From Flavobacterium pokkalii (lineage in GTDB: Bacteria; Bacteroidota; Bacteroidia; Flavobacteriales; Flavobacteriaceae), in NCBI RefSeq assembly GCF_014596575.1, contig NZ_NASZ01000024.1, positions 1 through 64,000 on the forward strand: DNA of 64,000 nt. The letters run 5' to 3'. The stretch's first letter is position 1. Each line of letters starts with the position of its first letter. The notes below the pieces were generated by a model. It had not been told where the DNA came from, ran no database searches, and saw only the letters and a program-made list of their open reading frames with translations. Position numbers and translations under genes: made by a program. This document shows, one piece after another, positions 41,058 to 50,621 of the stretch.

Positions 41058-42980
41058 TTAGTCCTCTTTATTAATTTTCAAATGAAAAGGCGGCGCTTTA
41101 TAATCTTTGTCTAAATAATTTTCCGGAATCGTAGTCTGACTTCCGTCACGGGCAGCCCGGTAATGTGGCGACATGATTTCGATGCCGTTTTCATTACATA
41201 CATCCTGAATATTTTGATGTAAATTAGAATAAATTACTGCTTGTTTGTTGGCTTCTTTTACATAAGCGTTAATTTCGTAAGAAACATAAAAATCATCCAG
41301 ACTGGTTTGTAATACAAAAGGTTTTGGCTCCGGCAAAATCAATTCGGTTCGGGTTGCAGCTTCAATTAAAACTTCGTGCATTTTTTTCCAGAGAACATCG
41401 TAGCCAATTGTAACGGTGGAATGGATAATAAGTCCTTTTTCAGGCGCATCACTGCTGTAATTAATTGTGTGACTATTCATCACGGTAGAATTAGGAATCG
41501 AAATAATTTCGTTTTTAATCGTTCTGATTCGGGTAACCAATAAAGATTTTTCGATAACATCTCCGGTTACTTCACCAATTTTTACACGGTCTCCAATTTT
41601 AAACAAACGCATATACGTCAGGATTAATCCAGCTATAATATTAGACAATGAACCGGCTGAACCAAAGGTAAACAAGAATCCCAGAAATACAGAAACACCT
41701 TGAAAAACGGGAGAATTACTCCCCGGAAGGTATGGGAAAATAACCACCAGCATGAAAGCTAAAACAATAATTCGGATGATTTGGTATGTAGGATTAGCCC
41801 AATCGGCATAGAATCCGGGGATTTCCAGATTGCCTTTTTGAATTTCATTTTTCAAAAAGCGGATGCCTTTAAGCGCATATCTGAAAACAAAAATGATGAC
41901 TAAAATAGTAATTAAATTAGGCAGGTAATTCCAGAATCCTAAAGCTATTTTTTTCAAAGGATTTAAAATATAGCCAAATAGAGTCCCGGCAAAATCTTCT
42001 GTCCAGGGAAAAATCCCAAAAAGTATTGGTAAGGCAATGTAAACAATAAGTGCTATAAACAGCCATTTTAAAAAAGTATTGACATTGAGTAAAGCATTTA
42101 CTTGTTGGTGTGCATCAAATAAGGTGAAGTTTCTAATTTTGATTCCTTTAATGCGATGATTTTCTTCTTTTCGGATTTTAGTCTCCAGCCAAAAGAACAA
42201 CTTTTTGATGTATTTAATCAGAAAGTAAATTATAAGCAGCACCAAAAAAGCCAATCCAATTTCTTTAGCCAAGGTGCTTAAACTGGTTTCCTGTTTGTAT
42301 TTGATAATAGCATCGCTGATAATGATTTTATATTTCTGAGCCAAAGCTGTTTTTGAGGTTTTGTTCCAAATAGCATCATTTTCAGAAACACTCATAATAA
42401 TGTGCTCGCCTTTTACAATATCTAAGGTCGTTTCGGATTCCACAATTTTGATGGATTTGCCGTTGAACGCTAATTCGCCTGCAATTGTTCTGATACGTTC
42501 ACTAATAGCATTGGCACGGTCTTTTGCCGAAAAACTTCCCAGTTTGTTGTATATGATAAATAAGGTGTCGTTGAAAAATCCTACTACAGGATGTCCTTTA
42601 ACGGTTTTTCGCAGTGAGTCAATTTGCTGTTTTTTTTCCGCTATTCGAATAGAATCCTGTTTGCTTAATGCCTGTAATTGTTTTTGTAAAGCAGCTTTTT
42701 TTAAGTTATCGGTGGTTTTTAAGGATTTCAGTTCGGTTTCTAAGGCAACTTTTTTTAGAGAATCGCTTATTCGTTGGGCTTCTATTAAGCCTAATTTTTT
42801 ATTAAAATCCTGAACAATTGCAGCATTAATAGAATCTGATTTTTTATTGATGCTGTCATTTTGGGCTTTTACAGTAGTTGCAAATAGTATTATAAAAAGC
42901 AAAATCGCAAGATTGCAACTATTGGAAAAACGGTAAAATGTTGTTTTTCGAACGGTATTTAGGCAGCATTTATTTGGCAT
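41058..42980 (-). CDS. Large mechanosensitive channel (MscS family) with periplasmic N-terminal domain
   Basis: About 640 residues from ATG 42980. The frame opens at 43028, but that would overlap the cupin gene, whose stop is at 42994. A signal peptide or first helix (SNSCNLAILLFIILFATTVKAQ) is followed by a lysine-rich coiled-coil periplasmic region (about 50-130) and a second soluble part to 240. At least five transmembrane helices follow. The MscS pore and beta domain read GVSVFLGFLFTFGSAGSLSNIIAGLILTYMRLFKIGDRVKIGEVTGDVIEKSLL...IISIPNSTVM, and the C-terminus is cytosolic. It resembles MscM/YbdG-type large paralogues; the 278-residue gene at 3668 is the minimal type. Confidence 0.9.
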   Translation of the reverse strand: MPNKCCLNTVRKTTFYRFSNSCNLAILLFIILFATTVKAQNDSINKKSDSINAAIVQDFNKKLGLIEAQRISDSLKKVALETELKSLKTTDNLKKAALQKQLQALSKQDSIRIAEKKQQIDSLRKTVKGHPVVGFFNDTLFIIYNKLGSFSAKDRANAISERIRTIAGELAFNGKSIKIVESETTLDIVKGEHIIMSVSENDAIWNKTSKTALAQKYKIIISDAIIKYKQETSLSTLAKEIGLAFLVLLIIYFLIKYIKKLFFWLETKIRKEENHRIKGIKIRNFTLFDAHQQVNALLNVNTFLKWLFIALIVYIALPILFGIFPWTEDFAGTLFGYILNPLKKIALGFWNYLPNLITILVIIFVFRYALKGIRFLKNEIQKGNLEIPGFYADWANPTYQIIRIIVLAFMLVVIFPYLPGSNSPVFQGVSVFLGFLFTFGSAGSLSNIIAGLILTYMRLFKIGDRVKIGEVTGDVIEKSLLVTRIRTIKNEIISIPNSTVMNSHTINYSSDAPEKGLIIHSTVTIGYDVLWKKMHEVLIEAATRTELILPEPKPFVLQTSLDDFYVSYEINAYVKEANKQAVIYSNLHQNIQDVCNENGIEIMSPHYRAARDGSQTTIPENYLDKDYKAPPFHLKINKED

Positions 42981-42993
42981 AAATTTTAAAGCT

Positions 42994-43455
42994 TTATTGA
43001 GGATTATTGGTAGTAATGACAAAAACAATTAGAACTTCGTCCGTAGTATTAATGAGTGAATGAAAACCTTCGCCGTTCATGGCTGTAATACTTCCTTTTT
43101 TGAGTGTTTTTTTTCGGATAATACCATCTTTTTTAGTCATTTCCGAATATTCGCCTTCGCCATGCATCACAATATAAAGTTCTTCTTCGTGGCGGGTGCC
43201 ATGGGTATGAAATCCGGCTTCGTCCCCTTTGTTTTTAAAAACCATGTAGGCTCCAATGCGATTATTGGTCAATTCACCTTCGTTAAACATTTGTAGTAAA
43301 TAAACAATGCCTTTTCCGCCATACATCGGATTTCTTTTGTCTATTCGAACCACGGTTCTTTCAGCTTTTTTAAAAGGAGTGACACTTAGGTCGATGTATT
43401 GCGAAACCAAATCAATCAGCTCTTTTTTTTCGTTTTCGGAAAGTATTTCAGACAT
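42994..43455 (-). CDS. Cupin domain protein
   Basis: A 153-residue protein with a single cupin barrel at about 50-145: YMVFKNKGDEAGFHTHGTRHEEELYIVMHGEGEYS (metal ligands H-x-H...E) and KKGSITAMNGEGFHSLINTTDEVLIVFVI (third His). A short helical N-terminus precedes it. Such proteins may be metal enzymes or sugar-binding regulators; this one has no partner that identifies it. It precedes the large MscS gene by 14 bp on the same strand. A -7 element TATATTTG lies 21 nt upstream. Confidence 0.85.
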   Translation of the reverse strand: MSEILSENEKKELIDLVSQYIDLSVTPFKKAERTVVRIDKRNPMYGGKGIVYLLQMFNEGELTNNRIGAYMVFKNKGDEAGFHTHGTRHEEELYIVMHGEGEYSEMTKKDGIIRKKTLKKGSITAMNGEGFHSLINTTDEVLIVFVITTNNPQ

Positions 43456-43475
43456 TGTAATAATATTGTTTTCAC

Positions 43476-43483
43476 CAAATATA
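43476..43483 (-). promoter_or_regulatory. -7 element TATATTTG for the cupin-MscS unit
   Basis: An exact TAnnTTTG match on the minus strand, 20 nt from the cupin ATG. Confidence 0.55.
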
Positions 43484-43566
43484 CTACATAAATCTCTGAT
43501 GAAAAGTCGTTTTTTCTTAAAAAAGTTCAGCTGGATTAATTTTTTAAATAGCAGGTAATTTGCAAA

Positions 43567-44529
43567 TTAGTCCTCGTAAATTGATCGTTCAACTTTGTTT
43601 TTAATCGGCGGAATAGTTTTTAAATATTCGTAAATAGCAGCGGTTTCTGTATCAGTTAGTTGTGGGTAAGGAATCATCGGGTAGGTCAACGCTTTTTGAC
43701 CATCAACCATTCCAAAACGGACAGCTTTGATAAATTGCTCTTTAGTCCAGTTGCCTATTCCGGTTTCTTTATCAGGTGTTAAATTAGGTGTTTTTTTGAC
43801 TCTTCCTTCGGTATCAAGGGGACTGTTTCCACCGGCAAAATAACCTTCACTTAGTTCCGGTTTTAGGAAATTGTTCGTTTTAAAATCGGCGGAGTGACAG
43901 GAAAAGCATTCTAAGTTTTGAGCCAGATATTTTCCTAATGCAATAGTTTGTGTGGAATCAGGTAAATTGATTTTTTCAGTTGGTAATGGAAATGGTTTCC
44001 AGACTACGCGACATAGTAATTTGGTCAAAAAAGAAGGTTTGGTAGGAGTATCAGGAGTGGCATCGGCTTGAATCATTGGGTCATCTGACCTTAAAAAAGC
44101 AATGATGGCATTAATGTCTTCATCGGCCATATTGGGTAATTTTGCCATGTAAGGCGGAGCATATTGACCGTCTTTTTTAACACCGGTGCGTAACAGGTAA
44201 AAAATTTCGCTGTCGCTCCAGTTTCCTATTCCGTATGTTTTATCCTGAGTAATGTTTTGGGAATATATTTCACCAAATTCTGCCGGAGCATCGCGCATGA
44301 GTGTTCCGGTTAGTTTTCCGGTTTGAGGATCTTTATGGCAATTGGCACAAAGCATCGTAACGAGTTTTTTTCCTCTTTCTACTGAAGCCGAATCGCTTTT
44401 TACCTTGTAATCGATAGTTAATGTCTGGTATTTGGGGATGTCTGTTGCGCTGATGTAAATAAATCCAATAAGAGCAATTGCAACGATAAGAAGAACAATA
44501 ATTCCAATGATTTTTAAAATTTTTTTCAT
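43567..44529 (-). CDS. Dihaem c-type cytochrome, membrane-anchored
   Basis: A 320-residue protein with an N-terminal hydrophobic anchor (ILKIIGIIVLLIVAIALIGFIYI) and two class I cytochrome c domains. Haem sites are CANCH (61-65) and CFSCH (208-212); candidate axial methionines lie in PPYMAKLPNM and PMIPYPQL. The first domain shows VERGKKLVTMLCANCHKDPQTGKLTG. It would carry electrons in the periplasm, perhaps for an oxidase or sugar dehydrogenase not in the window. No obvious partner is adjacent. Confidence 0.9.
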   Translation of the reverse strand: MKKILKIIGIIVLLIVAIALIGFIYISATDIPKYQTLTIDYKVKSDSASVERGKKLVTMLCANCHKDPQTGKLTGTLMRDAPAEFGEIYSQNITQDKTYGIGNWSDSEIFYLLRTGVKKDGQYAPPYMAKLPNMADEDINAIIAFLRSDDPMIQADATPDTPTKPSFLTKLLCRVVWKPFPLPTEKINLPDSTQTIALGKYLAQNLECFSCHSADFKTNNFLKPELSEGYFAGGNSPLDTEGRVKKTPNLTPDKETGIGNWTKEQFIKAVRFGMVDGQKALTYPMIPYPQLTDTETAAIYEYLKTIPPIKNKVERSIYED

Positions 44530-44726
44530 AACGAATACAGATTAGATGGTAGAACCTTGAAAAAGAACGAAATAACGATTGTAAATATAATAAAAACATT
44601 GTTAAGCTTTTGATTTACAGTGAATTGTTTTTGAAGTGATTGTTTGTGAAAACTTATATATGGAAACAAATTTTCTTATCCACAAAATATGTCCTAATTT
44701 AGCGAGGTATAAATTTCTGATAAAAA

Positions 44727-45587
44727 ATGATTAGCGAAGCACAATTTCAAAACGAGTTAGAATTATTAATAGCAAATGCCATCAGGGAAGATGTGGGCGA
44801 TGGCGATCACAGTTCGTTAGCCTGTATTCCTGCATCGGCACAAGGAAAAGCAAAGCTTTTGGTGAAGGACAACGGAATTATTGCCGGAGTCGAATTTGCG
44901 AAAATGATTTTTAATTACGTGGATGCTAATTTGCAAATAGAAACTTTTATTGAAGATGGAACACCGGTAAAATTTGGAGATGTTGTGTTTCATGTTTCAG
45001 GAAGTTCGCAGTCTATTTTAAAGGCTGAACGTATGGTTTTGAATTCGATGCAAAGAATGTCGGCTATTGCTACAAAAACCAATAGTTATGTGAAAATGTT
45101 AGAAGGAACCGGAACTAAAATTTTGGATACCCGAAAAACGACTCCTGGTTTTAGAGTTGCCGAAAAATGGGCGGTAAAGATTGGAGGAGGAGAAAATCAT
45201 CGTTTTGCATTGTATGATATGGTGATGTTGAAAGACAATCATATTGATTTTGCCGGCGGAATCGGGTTAGCAATTGCTAAAACCAAAACCTATTTGAAAG
45301 AAACCAATCGCGATTTGAAAATTATTGTGGAAGCCCGCGATATGGAAGAAGTAAGACAAATTGTGGCTGCAGGCGGAGTATTCCGAATTTTATTGGATAA
45401 TTTTGATTATGAAATGACCAGGGAAGCAGTTGCTTTTATTGGGGATGAATGTCAAACGGAATCGTCAGGAAATATTAATGAAGATACAATTCGTTTGTAT
45501 GCAGAATGTGGTGTGAATTATATTTCTTCGGGAGCGTTGACGCATTCAATTTATAATATGGATTTGAGTTTAAAAGCGATTGACTAA
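44727..45587 (+). CDS. nadC: Nicotinate-nucleotide pyrophosphorylase (carboxylating)
   Basis: A 286-residue quinolinate phosphoribosyltransferase of NAD synthesis. Recognisable segments are AIREDVGDGDHSSLACIP, MVLNSMQRMSAIATKTNSYVKMLEG, ILDTRKTTPGFRVAEKWAVKIGGGENHRFALYDMVMLKDNHIDFAGG, VEARDMEEV, ILLDNF, ESSGNINEDTIRLYAECGVNYISSGALTHS. Full length. The BrkB-type gene starts 22 bp after its stop on the same strand, and priA follows, so the three may be cotranscribed. Confidence 0.98.
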   Translation: MISEAQFQNELELLIANAIREDVGDGDHSSLACIPASAQGKAKLLVKDNGIIAGVEFAKMIFNYVDANLQIETFIEDGTPVKFGDVVFHVSGSSQSILKAERMVLNSMQRMSAIATKTNSYVKMLEGTGTKILDTRKTTPGFRVAEKWAVKIGGGENHRFALYDMVMLKDNHIDFAGGIGLAIAKTKTYLKETNRDLKIIVEARDMEEVRQIVAAGGVFRILLDNFDYEMTREAVAFIGDECQTESSGNINEDTIRLYAECGVNYISSGALTHSIYNMDLSLKAID

Positions 45588-45609
45588 TTGCTTTATAAAA
45601 AGAAAATGA

Positions 45610-46545
45610 ATGTCGGTAGAAATAGAACAAAGACTAAAAAAGATACCTCTGATGCGCAATTTTGTCAATTGGGCAAAAAAAGTAAAACTCAGTTGGCTTA
45701 GCGGATTGTCTTTATATGATTTATTGGAATTGTATATTATCGGTTTAACCGAAGGTGCCCTGTCTAATCGTGCCGGTGCTATTGCTTTTAGTTTTTTCAT
45801 GGCTTTGTTTCCTTTTGCGCTGTTCATTTTAAACCTTATTCCGTTTATTCCAATAGAGGGATTTCAGGATGATTTTTTAAAATTTGTGGCTGACGGAGTT
45901 CCACCCAATACTTTTTATGCTATCAAAAATATTATCAATGATATTTTGCATAACAGTCATTCCGGATTAGTTTCTTCGGGGTTTTTACTGTCGGTTTTTT
46001 TGATGGCTAATGGATTGAATGCTATTTTAGGAGGTTTTGAAAATTCGAAACATGTTTTGGTAAAAAGAGGTTTTTTTCATCAGTATTTTGTGGCAGTTGG
46101 AATGTCTTTATTTTTGGCTGTTTTGTTGATTCTAACCGTAGCAATTATCGTTGTTTTTGAAGTTGTAATTCAACAGTTAAATGCCCGAGATTTTTTGAGT
46201 GAAAAAATTCCGTTGATGGTAATGGGGCGTTATGCTTTCTTAATCTTGATGATTTTAATAACCACTTCGGTGCTGTTTAAATTTGGAACTAAAAATCAGG
46301 AAAATCGTTCGTTTATTTCTATTGGTTCCGTGTTTACTACTATTTTAACGATTATTAGTTCGTATTTTTTTGGTGTTTGGGTAATTCGTTTCTCTAAATA
46401 CAACGAACTTTACGGTTCTATCGGAACCTTATTGATTGTTATGTTTTATATCTGGATTAACTGTATGATTTTATTACTTGGTTTTGAACTTAATGAAGTT
46501 ATTAATAAGTTAAAAAAGAGAGAAGCTAATAATAAATTGTCCTAA
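45610..46545 (+). CDS. YihY/virulence factor BrkB family membrane protein
   Basis: A 311-residue inner-membrane protein with about six hydrophobic helices (starting near residues 55, 110, 155, 200, 230 and 265). The family pattern is visible in LTEGALSNRAGAIAFSFFMALFPFALFILNLIPFIP, SGLVSSGFLLSVFLMANGLNAILGGF and SIGTLLIVMFYIWINCMILLLGFELNEV. The molecular function of the family is unsettled; the old ribonuclease BN assignment was wrong. Located between nadC and priA. Confidence 0.92.
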   Translation: MSVEIEQRLKKIPLMRNFVNWAKKVKLSWLSGLSLYDLLELYIIGLTEGALSNRAGAIAFSFFMALFPFALFILNLIPFIPIEGFQDDFLKFVADGVPPNTFYAIKNIINDILHNSHSGLVSSGFLLSVFLMANGLNAILGGFENSKHVLVKRGFFHQYFVAVGMSLFLAVLLILTVAIIVVFEVVIQQLNARDFLSEKIPLMVMGRYAFLILMILITTSVLFKFGTKNQENRSFISIGSVFTTILTIISSYFFGVWVIRFSKYNELYGSIGTLLIVMFYIWINCMILLLGFELNEVINKLKKREANNKLS

Positions 46546-46582
46546 AATAAGGATTCATCTCTAATCGAATAAGTCATAATTC

Positions 46583-49036
46583 ATGTATTTTGTTGAAGTA
46601 ATTTTACCGTTGGCTCTGGCTAAAACCTTTACTTATAGTGTTTCTGAAGCCGAGTATCATTATATTCAAAAAGGAATGCGAATAGCTGTTCCTTTTGGGA
46701 AAAGCAAAATATATACGGCGCTGGCGATTGATTTGCATCAAAATAAACCCGCTTTGTATGAAGCAAAAGAAATTCATCAAATCTTAGATGAAATGCCAGT
46801 TGTTACTGAAAATCAAATCAAACACTGGCAATGGATTGCTTCTTATTATATGTGTGCCATCGGCGATGTGTATCGCGGTGCGATGCCTAGTGCATTGTTA
46901 TTAGAAAATGAAACGCTGATTTCTCAAAAAAGCGATGCATTTATTGATGAAAGCCAACTTACGGATGATGAATTTTTAATTTTTCAGGCGCTACAGCAGC
47001 AATCTTCATTGAAAGTACAGGATGTGGTTGGGATTTTGAATAAAAAGAGTGTTTTTCCAATTATTCAAAAATTAATAGACAAAAATGTTCTGGTTTTACA
47101 GGATGAAGTTCAGGAAGTTTATAAGCCTAAATTGGTGCGCTATATTCGTTTGAGTGAACAATATAAATCTGACAGCGGCTTGAGTGAATTATTGGAAGTT
47201 TTAAAAAATGCTAATAAGCAAAAAGAAGTTGTACTGACTTATTTTCAGTTGAGTGCGGCTTCCAATAAGAAAGCAATTTCGGTAAAAGAATTAGTTGAAG
47301 CTTCTCAATCGACTTCGGCGCAAGTAAAAGCTTTGATTGATAAACAGGTTTTTGAAGAATATTTGTTGCAGGAAGACCGTGTAAAATTTACCGGAGAAAT
47401 AAACGATACGCTATTGCAGTTAAGTGAAGCACAACAAAAAGCTTTTGACGAAATTAAAAACGGTTTTATCGAAAAAGAAGTTTGTTTACTGCATGGTGTG
47501 ACTTCAAGCGGAAAAACGGAAATCTACATCAAACTTATTGAAGATTACTTAAAAACCGGAAAACAAATTTTGTTTTTATTGCCTGAAATTGCGTTGACTA
47601 CACAGTTGGTTTCAAGATTGCAAGCGTATTTTGGAAATAAAGTGGCGGTTTTTCATTCGAAATATAATAATAATGAAAGGGTAGAAGTTTGGAATCAGGT
47701 TTTACAAAATTCAGAGAAAGCGCAGGTGGTAATTGGAGCACGTTCGGCTTTGTTTTTACCTTTTTCCAATTTGGGTTTTGTAATTGTTGACGAAGAACAT
47801 GAGCAGACTTTTAAGCAGCAAGATCCGGCACCAAGGTATCACGCCCGTGATGCGGCAATAGTTTTGGCAGGTTTTTTTAATGCCAAAGTTTTACTTGGAT
47901 CGGCTACGCCAAGTATCGAATCTTATTATAATGCACAAAACGGAAAATACGGACTGATTGAACTTAAAACGCGTTATGGAAATGTGCGTTTGCCTGAAAT
48001 TGAATTGGTTGATTTAAAAGATAAATATTTCCGAAAGCGAATGACTGGTCATTTTAGTGATGTCTTGATTGAAGCGATTTCGGAAGCCTTGTCTTTAGGA
48101 GAGCAGGTAATTTTGTTTCAAAACAGGAGAGGATATTCGCCTTTGTTGGAATGTATGACCTGTGGTCATGTACCGCAATGTCAGCAATGTGATGTGAGTT
48201 TGACGTATCACAAACACAGAAATGAACTGCGTTGTCATTATTGTGGTTATTCAATTGCAAAGCCTACGCGCTGTCATAGTTGTTCAGGGATTGATTTGTC
48301 TACAAAAGGTTTTGGAACAGAGCAAATCCAACAGGAATTAGTGCAACTTTTTCCGGAGAAGAAAATTGGCCGAATGGATCAGGATACGACTCGTGGTAAA
48401 TTTGGGTTTGAAAAAATCATCGACAGTTTTAAAAACAGGGAAATCGATATTATGGTGGGAACGCAAATGCTGGCAAAAGGATTGGATTTTGACAATGTAA
48501 GTCTGGTAGGGATTATGAATGCCGATAATATGTTGTACCATCCGGATTTCAGGGCATTTGAAAGAAGTTTTCAAACCATGATTCAGGTGGCGGGTCGTGC
48601 AGGAAGAGCTGAAAAACAAGGAAAAGTTGTGATTCAAACCTATAATCCTCATCACAATACGATTCAGCAGGTAACAAACAATGATTATGCGGGAATGTAT
48701 AAAGAACAGTTGTATGACCGTCAGATTTATAAATATCCGCCTTATTTCAGAATTATCAAACTGTCTTTAAAACATCGTGATTTTGAGAAATTAAAAGAAG
48801 GTTCGATGTGGTTGTATCAGGTGTTGTCTCAGCATTTGGGAATTCCGGTACTTGGTCCTGAGGAACCTCCGGTTAACAGAATCCGTAACGAATATATTAG
48901 AACAATAATGATAAAAAATCCCCATAATGTTTCGATTATGGGGACAAAAAAAACTATTCAAAAAATATTGAATAGTTTTGATAGTGTTGCTCAATACAGA
49001 ATGATTAAAGTGGTATTGAACGTCGATTTTTATTAA
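46583..49036 (+). CDS. priA: Primosomal protein N' (replication restart helicase PriA)
   Basis: An 817-residue 3'-5' DNA helicase that reloads the replisome at stalled forks. The N-terminal DNA-binding domain (VEVILPLALAKTFTYSV) is followed by the helicase core with Walker A GVTSSGKTE (305-313), DEEH box VIVDEEHEQTFKQQ, and LGSATPSIES. The zinc region has paired cysteines (LECMTCGHVPQCQQCDVSLTYHKHRNELRCHYCGYSIAKPTRCHSC), and motifs V/VI include MVGTQMLAKGLDFDNVSLV and VAGRAGRAEKQG. Length is slightly above average but normal for Bacteroidota. Converges with the LytTR gene, 5 bp apart. Confidence 0.98.
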   Translation: MYFVEVILPLALAKTFTYSVSEAEYHYIQKGMRIAVPFGKSKIYTALAIDLHQNKPALYEAKEIHQILDEMPVVTENQIKHWQWIASYYMCAIGDVYRGAMPSALLLENETLISQKSDAFIDESQLTDDEFLIFQALQQQSSLKVQDVVGILNKKSVFPIIQKLIDKNVLVLQDEVQEVYKPKLVRYIRLSEQYKSDSGLSELLEVLKNANKQKEVVLTYFQLSAASNKKAISVKELVEASQSTSAQVKALIDKQVFEEYLLQEDRVKFTGEINDTLLQLSEAQQKAFDEIKNGFIEKEVCLLHGVTSSGKTEIYIKLIEDYLKTGKQILFLLPEIALTTQLVSRLQAYFGNKVAVFHSKYNNNERVEVWNQVLQNSEKAQVVIGARSALFLPFSNLGFVIVDEEHEQTFKQQDPAPRYHARDAAIVLAGFFNAKVLLGSATPSIESYYNAQNGKYGLIELKTRYGNVRLPEIELVDLKDKYFRKRMTGHFSDVLIEAISEALSLGEQVILFQNRRGYSPLLECMTCGHVPQCQQCDVSLTYHKHRNELRCHYCGYSIAKPTRCHSCSGIDLSTKGFGTEQIQQELVQLFPEKKIGRMDQDTTRGKFGFEKIIDSFKNREIDIMVGTQMLAKGLDFDNVSLVGIMNADNMLYHPDFRAFERSFQTMIQVAGRAGRAEKQGKVVIQTYNPHHNTIQQVTNNDYAGMYKEQLYDRQIYKYPPYFRIIKLSLKHRDFEKLKEGSMWLYQVLSQHLGIPVLGPEEPPVNRIRNEYIRTIMIKNPHNVSIMGTKKTIQKILNSFDSVAQYRMIKVVLNVDFY

Positions 49037-49041
49037 ACCTT

Positions 49042-49737
49042 TTAGGCGTAAGAAAGCGCTTTTACTAAATCTTCTTTCTTGTTTCTGCTCAAAGGAATTT
49101 TGGTTGGACCAATTTCGGCAAATTTACTGTTAAAGCGTTCTACTTTGTCAATGTTGATAATGTAGGATTTATGAACACGAACAAATTTCTTTTTTGGTAA
49201 ATCATTTTCAAAAGATTTCATGGTCGAAAGCACCAAGTGGCTGTCGTCTTCAGTAACCACTCTTACGTAGTCTCCGAAGGCTTCAATCCATTTGATTCTG
49301 GAAGTGTAGATTTTTAATTTTTTCAAATTACTTTTGATAAAAATATGTTCTCCTTCCTCTTCTTTGGTGTCCTGTTTTAATAAATGTAAATCGATGGCTC
49401 TTTTTACAGAAGCATTAAAACGGTCTACAGCTATAGGTTTTTGCAAGTAATCAGTTGCATCATAGTCAAAAGCTTTAAGGGCATATTCAGCTTTTGATGT
49501 GATGAAAATAATTTGAGGTTTGGTTTTTAGTCCGTCTAAAAAATCAAACCCGCTTATTACCGGCATTTCTATATCAAGAAATATTAAATCTACGGAATGC
49601 ACCGACATGCAACTTTTGGCTTCGATAGCATTGGAAAAATCACCTATTAAATGTAGGTTTGGGTGATTATTCACTAACTTTGCGATGATCATTCTTTGTA
49701 TCGAACTATCATCGACAACGACACAATTAAGTTTCAT
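49042..49737 (-). CDS. Orphan LytTR-type response regulator
   Basis: A 231-residue regulator with an N-terminal receiver (phospho-acceptor Asp55 in LIFLDIEMPVISGFDFL; acidic pair DD at 9-10; Lys in FITSKAEYAL) and a C-terminal LytTR DNA-binding domain (about 130-230: FIKSNLKKLKIYTSRIKWIEAFGDYVRVVTEDDSHLVLSTMKSFENDLPKKKFVRVHKSYIINIDKVERF). No histidine kinase is adjacent. It is divergent from the rpsF ribosomal operon, but I see no regulatory link. The target is unknown. Confidence 0.94.
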   Translation of the reverse strand: MKLNCVVVDDSSIQRMIIAKLVNNHPNLHLIGDFSNAIEAKSCMSVHSVDLIFLDIEMPVISGFDFLDGLKTKPQIIFITSKAEYALKAFDYDATDYLQKPIAVDRFNASVKRAIDLHLLKQDTKEEEGEHIFIKSNLKKLKIYTSRIKWIEAFGDYVRVVTEDDSHLVLSTMKSFENDLPKKKFVRVHKSYIINIDKVERFNSKFAEIGPTKIPLSRNKKEDLVKALSYA

Positions 49738-49841
49738 AATTTTTAGGAATTTAAGATTTGGCTTAGTAAAAGTATTGTAAAATATTTACATGAACTAATC
49801 TTTATCGGTTTTTTTTGCAATACAACGAATAAAGTTGTTTT

Positions 49842-49875
49842 TTGTTTTTTTATTCGAATTATTTAATTATTTTTG
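49842..49875 (+). promoter_or_regulatory. rpsF: Promoter of rpsF operon (TTG-N23-TATTTTTG)
   Basis: TTG at 49842-49844 and TATTTTTG at 49868-49875, 23 nt apart, match the Flavobacterium consensus. The leader would be about 28 nt, A-rich, without Shine-Dalgarno sequence. Confidence 0.7.
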
Positions 49876-49906
49876 CGCCCAAATTTAACAAAATAAAACA
49901 TTTATT

Positions 49907-50248
49907 ATGAATCATTACGAAACTGTTTTCATTTTAAATCCCGTTTTATCTGATGTTCAGGTAAAGGAAACAGTAAGCAAATTTGAAGATTTTCTTACTA
50001 GTAGAGGAGCTGAAATGGTAGCTAAAGAGGATTGGGGTCTTAAAAAAATGGCTTACGAAATCCAAAACAAAAAATCTGGTTTTTACCATTTGTTTGAATT
50101 CAAAGTAGCACCAGAAGTGTTAATCGCTTTTGAAACTGAGTTTAGACGTGACGAAAGAGTTATGCGTTTCTTAACTGTAAGTCTTGACAAACATGCTATC
50201 TCTTGGGCTGAAAGAAGAAGAGCAAAATTAAAATCTCAAAAAGCTTAA
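49907..50248 (+). CDS. rpsF: 30S ribosomal protein S6
   Basis: A 113-residue S6, which pairs with S18 in the small-subunit platform. It starts [30 protein letters not shown] and has the ribosomal-protein signature [23 protein letters not shown] and [19 protein letters not shown]. First gene of rpsF-rpsR-rplI; rpsR starts 5 bp after its stop. Codon use is strongly biased toward that of highly expressed genes. Confidence 0.98.
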   Translation: MNHYETVFILNPVLSDVQVKETVSKFEDFLTSRGAEMVAKEDWGLKKMAYEIQNKKSGFYHLFEFKVAPEVLIAFETEFRRDERVMRFLTVSLDKHAISWAERRRAKLKSQKA

Positions 50249-50253
50249 TTATC

Positions 50254-50550
50254 ATGGCAACATTACAACAATCTGCTTCAGGAAAAAAAGACGGAGATAT
50301 CAGATATCTTACTCCTTTAAATATTGAAACTAACAAAACTAAAAAGTACTGTCGTTTCAAAAAATCAGGTATCAAATATGTAGATTATAAAGATGCTGAT
50401 TTCTTATTGAAATTTGTTAATGAGCAAGGTAAAATTTTACCTCGTCGTTTAACTGGTACTTCTTTGAAATACCAAAGAAAAGTGTCTGTAGCTGTAAAAA
50501 GAGCTCGTCACTTAGCTTTAATGCCATATGTGGCTGATTTATTAAAATAA
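50254..50550 (+). CDS. rpsR: 30S ribosomal protein S18
   Basis: A 98-residue S18, partner of S6. The core reads [62 protein letters not shown]. An N-terminal extension of about 20 residues ([22 protein letters not shown]) precedes it, as in other Bacteroidota. Located between rpsF and rplI; a structured 71-bp spacer separates it from rplI. Confidence 0.98.
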   Translation: MATLQQSASGKKDGDIRYLTPLNIETNKTKKYCRFKKSGIKYVDYKDADFLLKFVNEQGKILPRRLTGTSLKYQRKVSVAVKRARHLALMPYVADLLK

Positions 50551-50565
50551 TCAATTAAATTAACA

Positions 50566-50621
50566 GTTGTTGTCTCGTTGCAACTCAACGGGACTAACTT
50601 CTAAAATACAAGGACAACAAC
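50566..50621 (+). promoter_or_regulatory. Structured leader before rplI
   Basis: Two hairpin possibilities share bases. GTCTCGTTG (50572-50580) can pair with CAACGGGAC (50586-50594). GTTGTTGTC (50566-50574) can pair with GACAACAAC (50613-50621), which abuts the ATG at 50622. If the outer helix forms, the initiation region is sequestered. It could be a translational control element. Confidence 0.55.

Noticed and set aside
43028-43028. Upstream start of the large MscS gene at 43028
   Set aside because: It would overlap the cupin gene's 3' end by 35 bp, and the ATG at 42980 lies just past the cupin stop.
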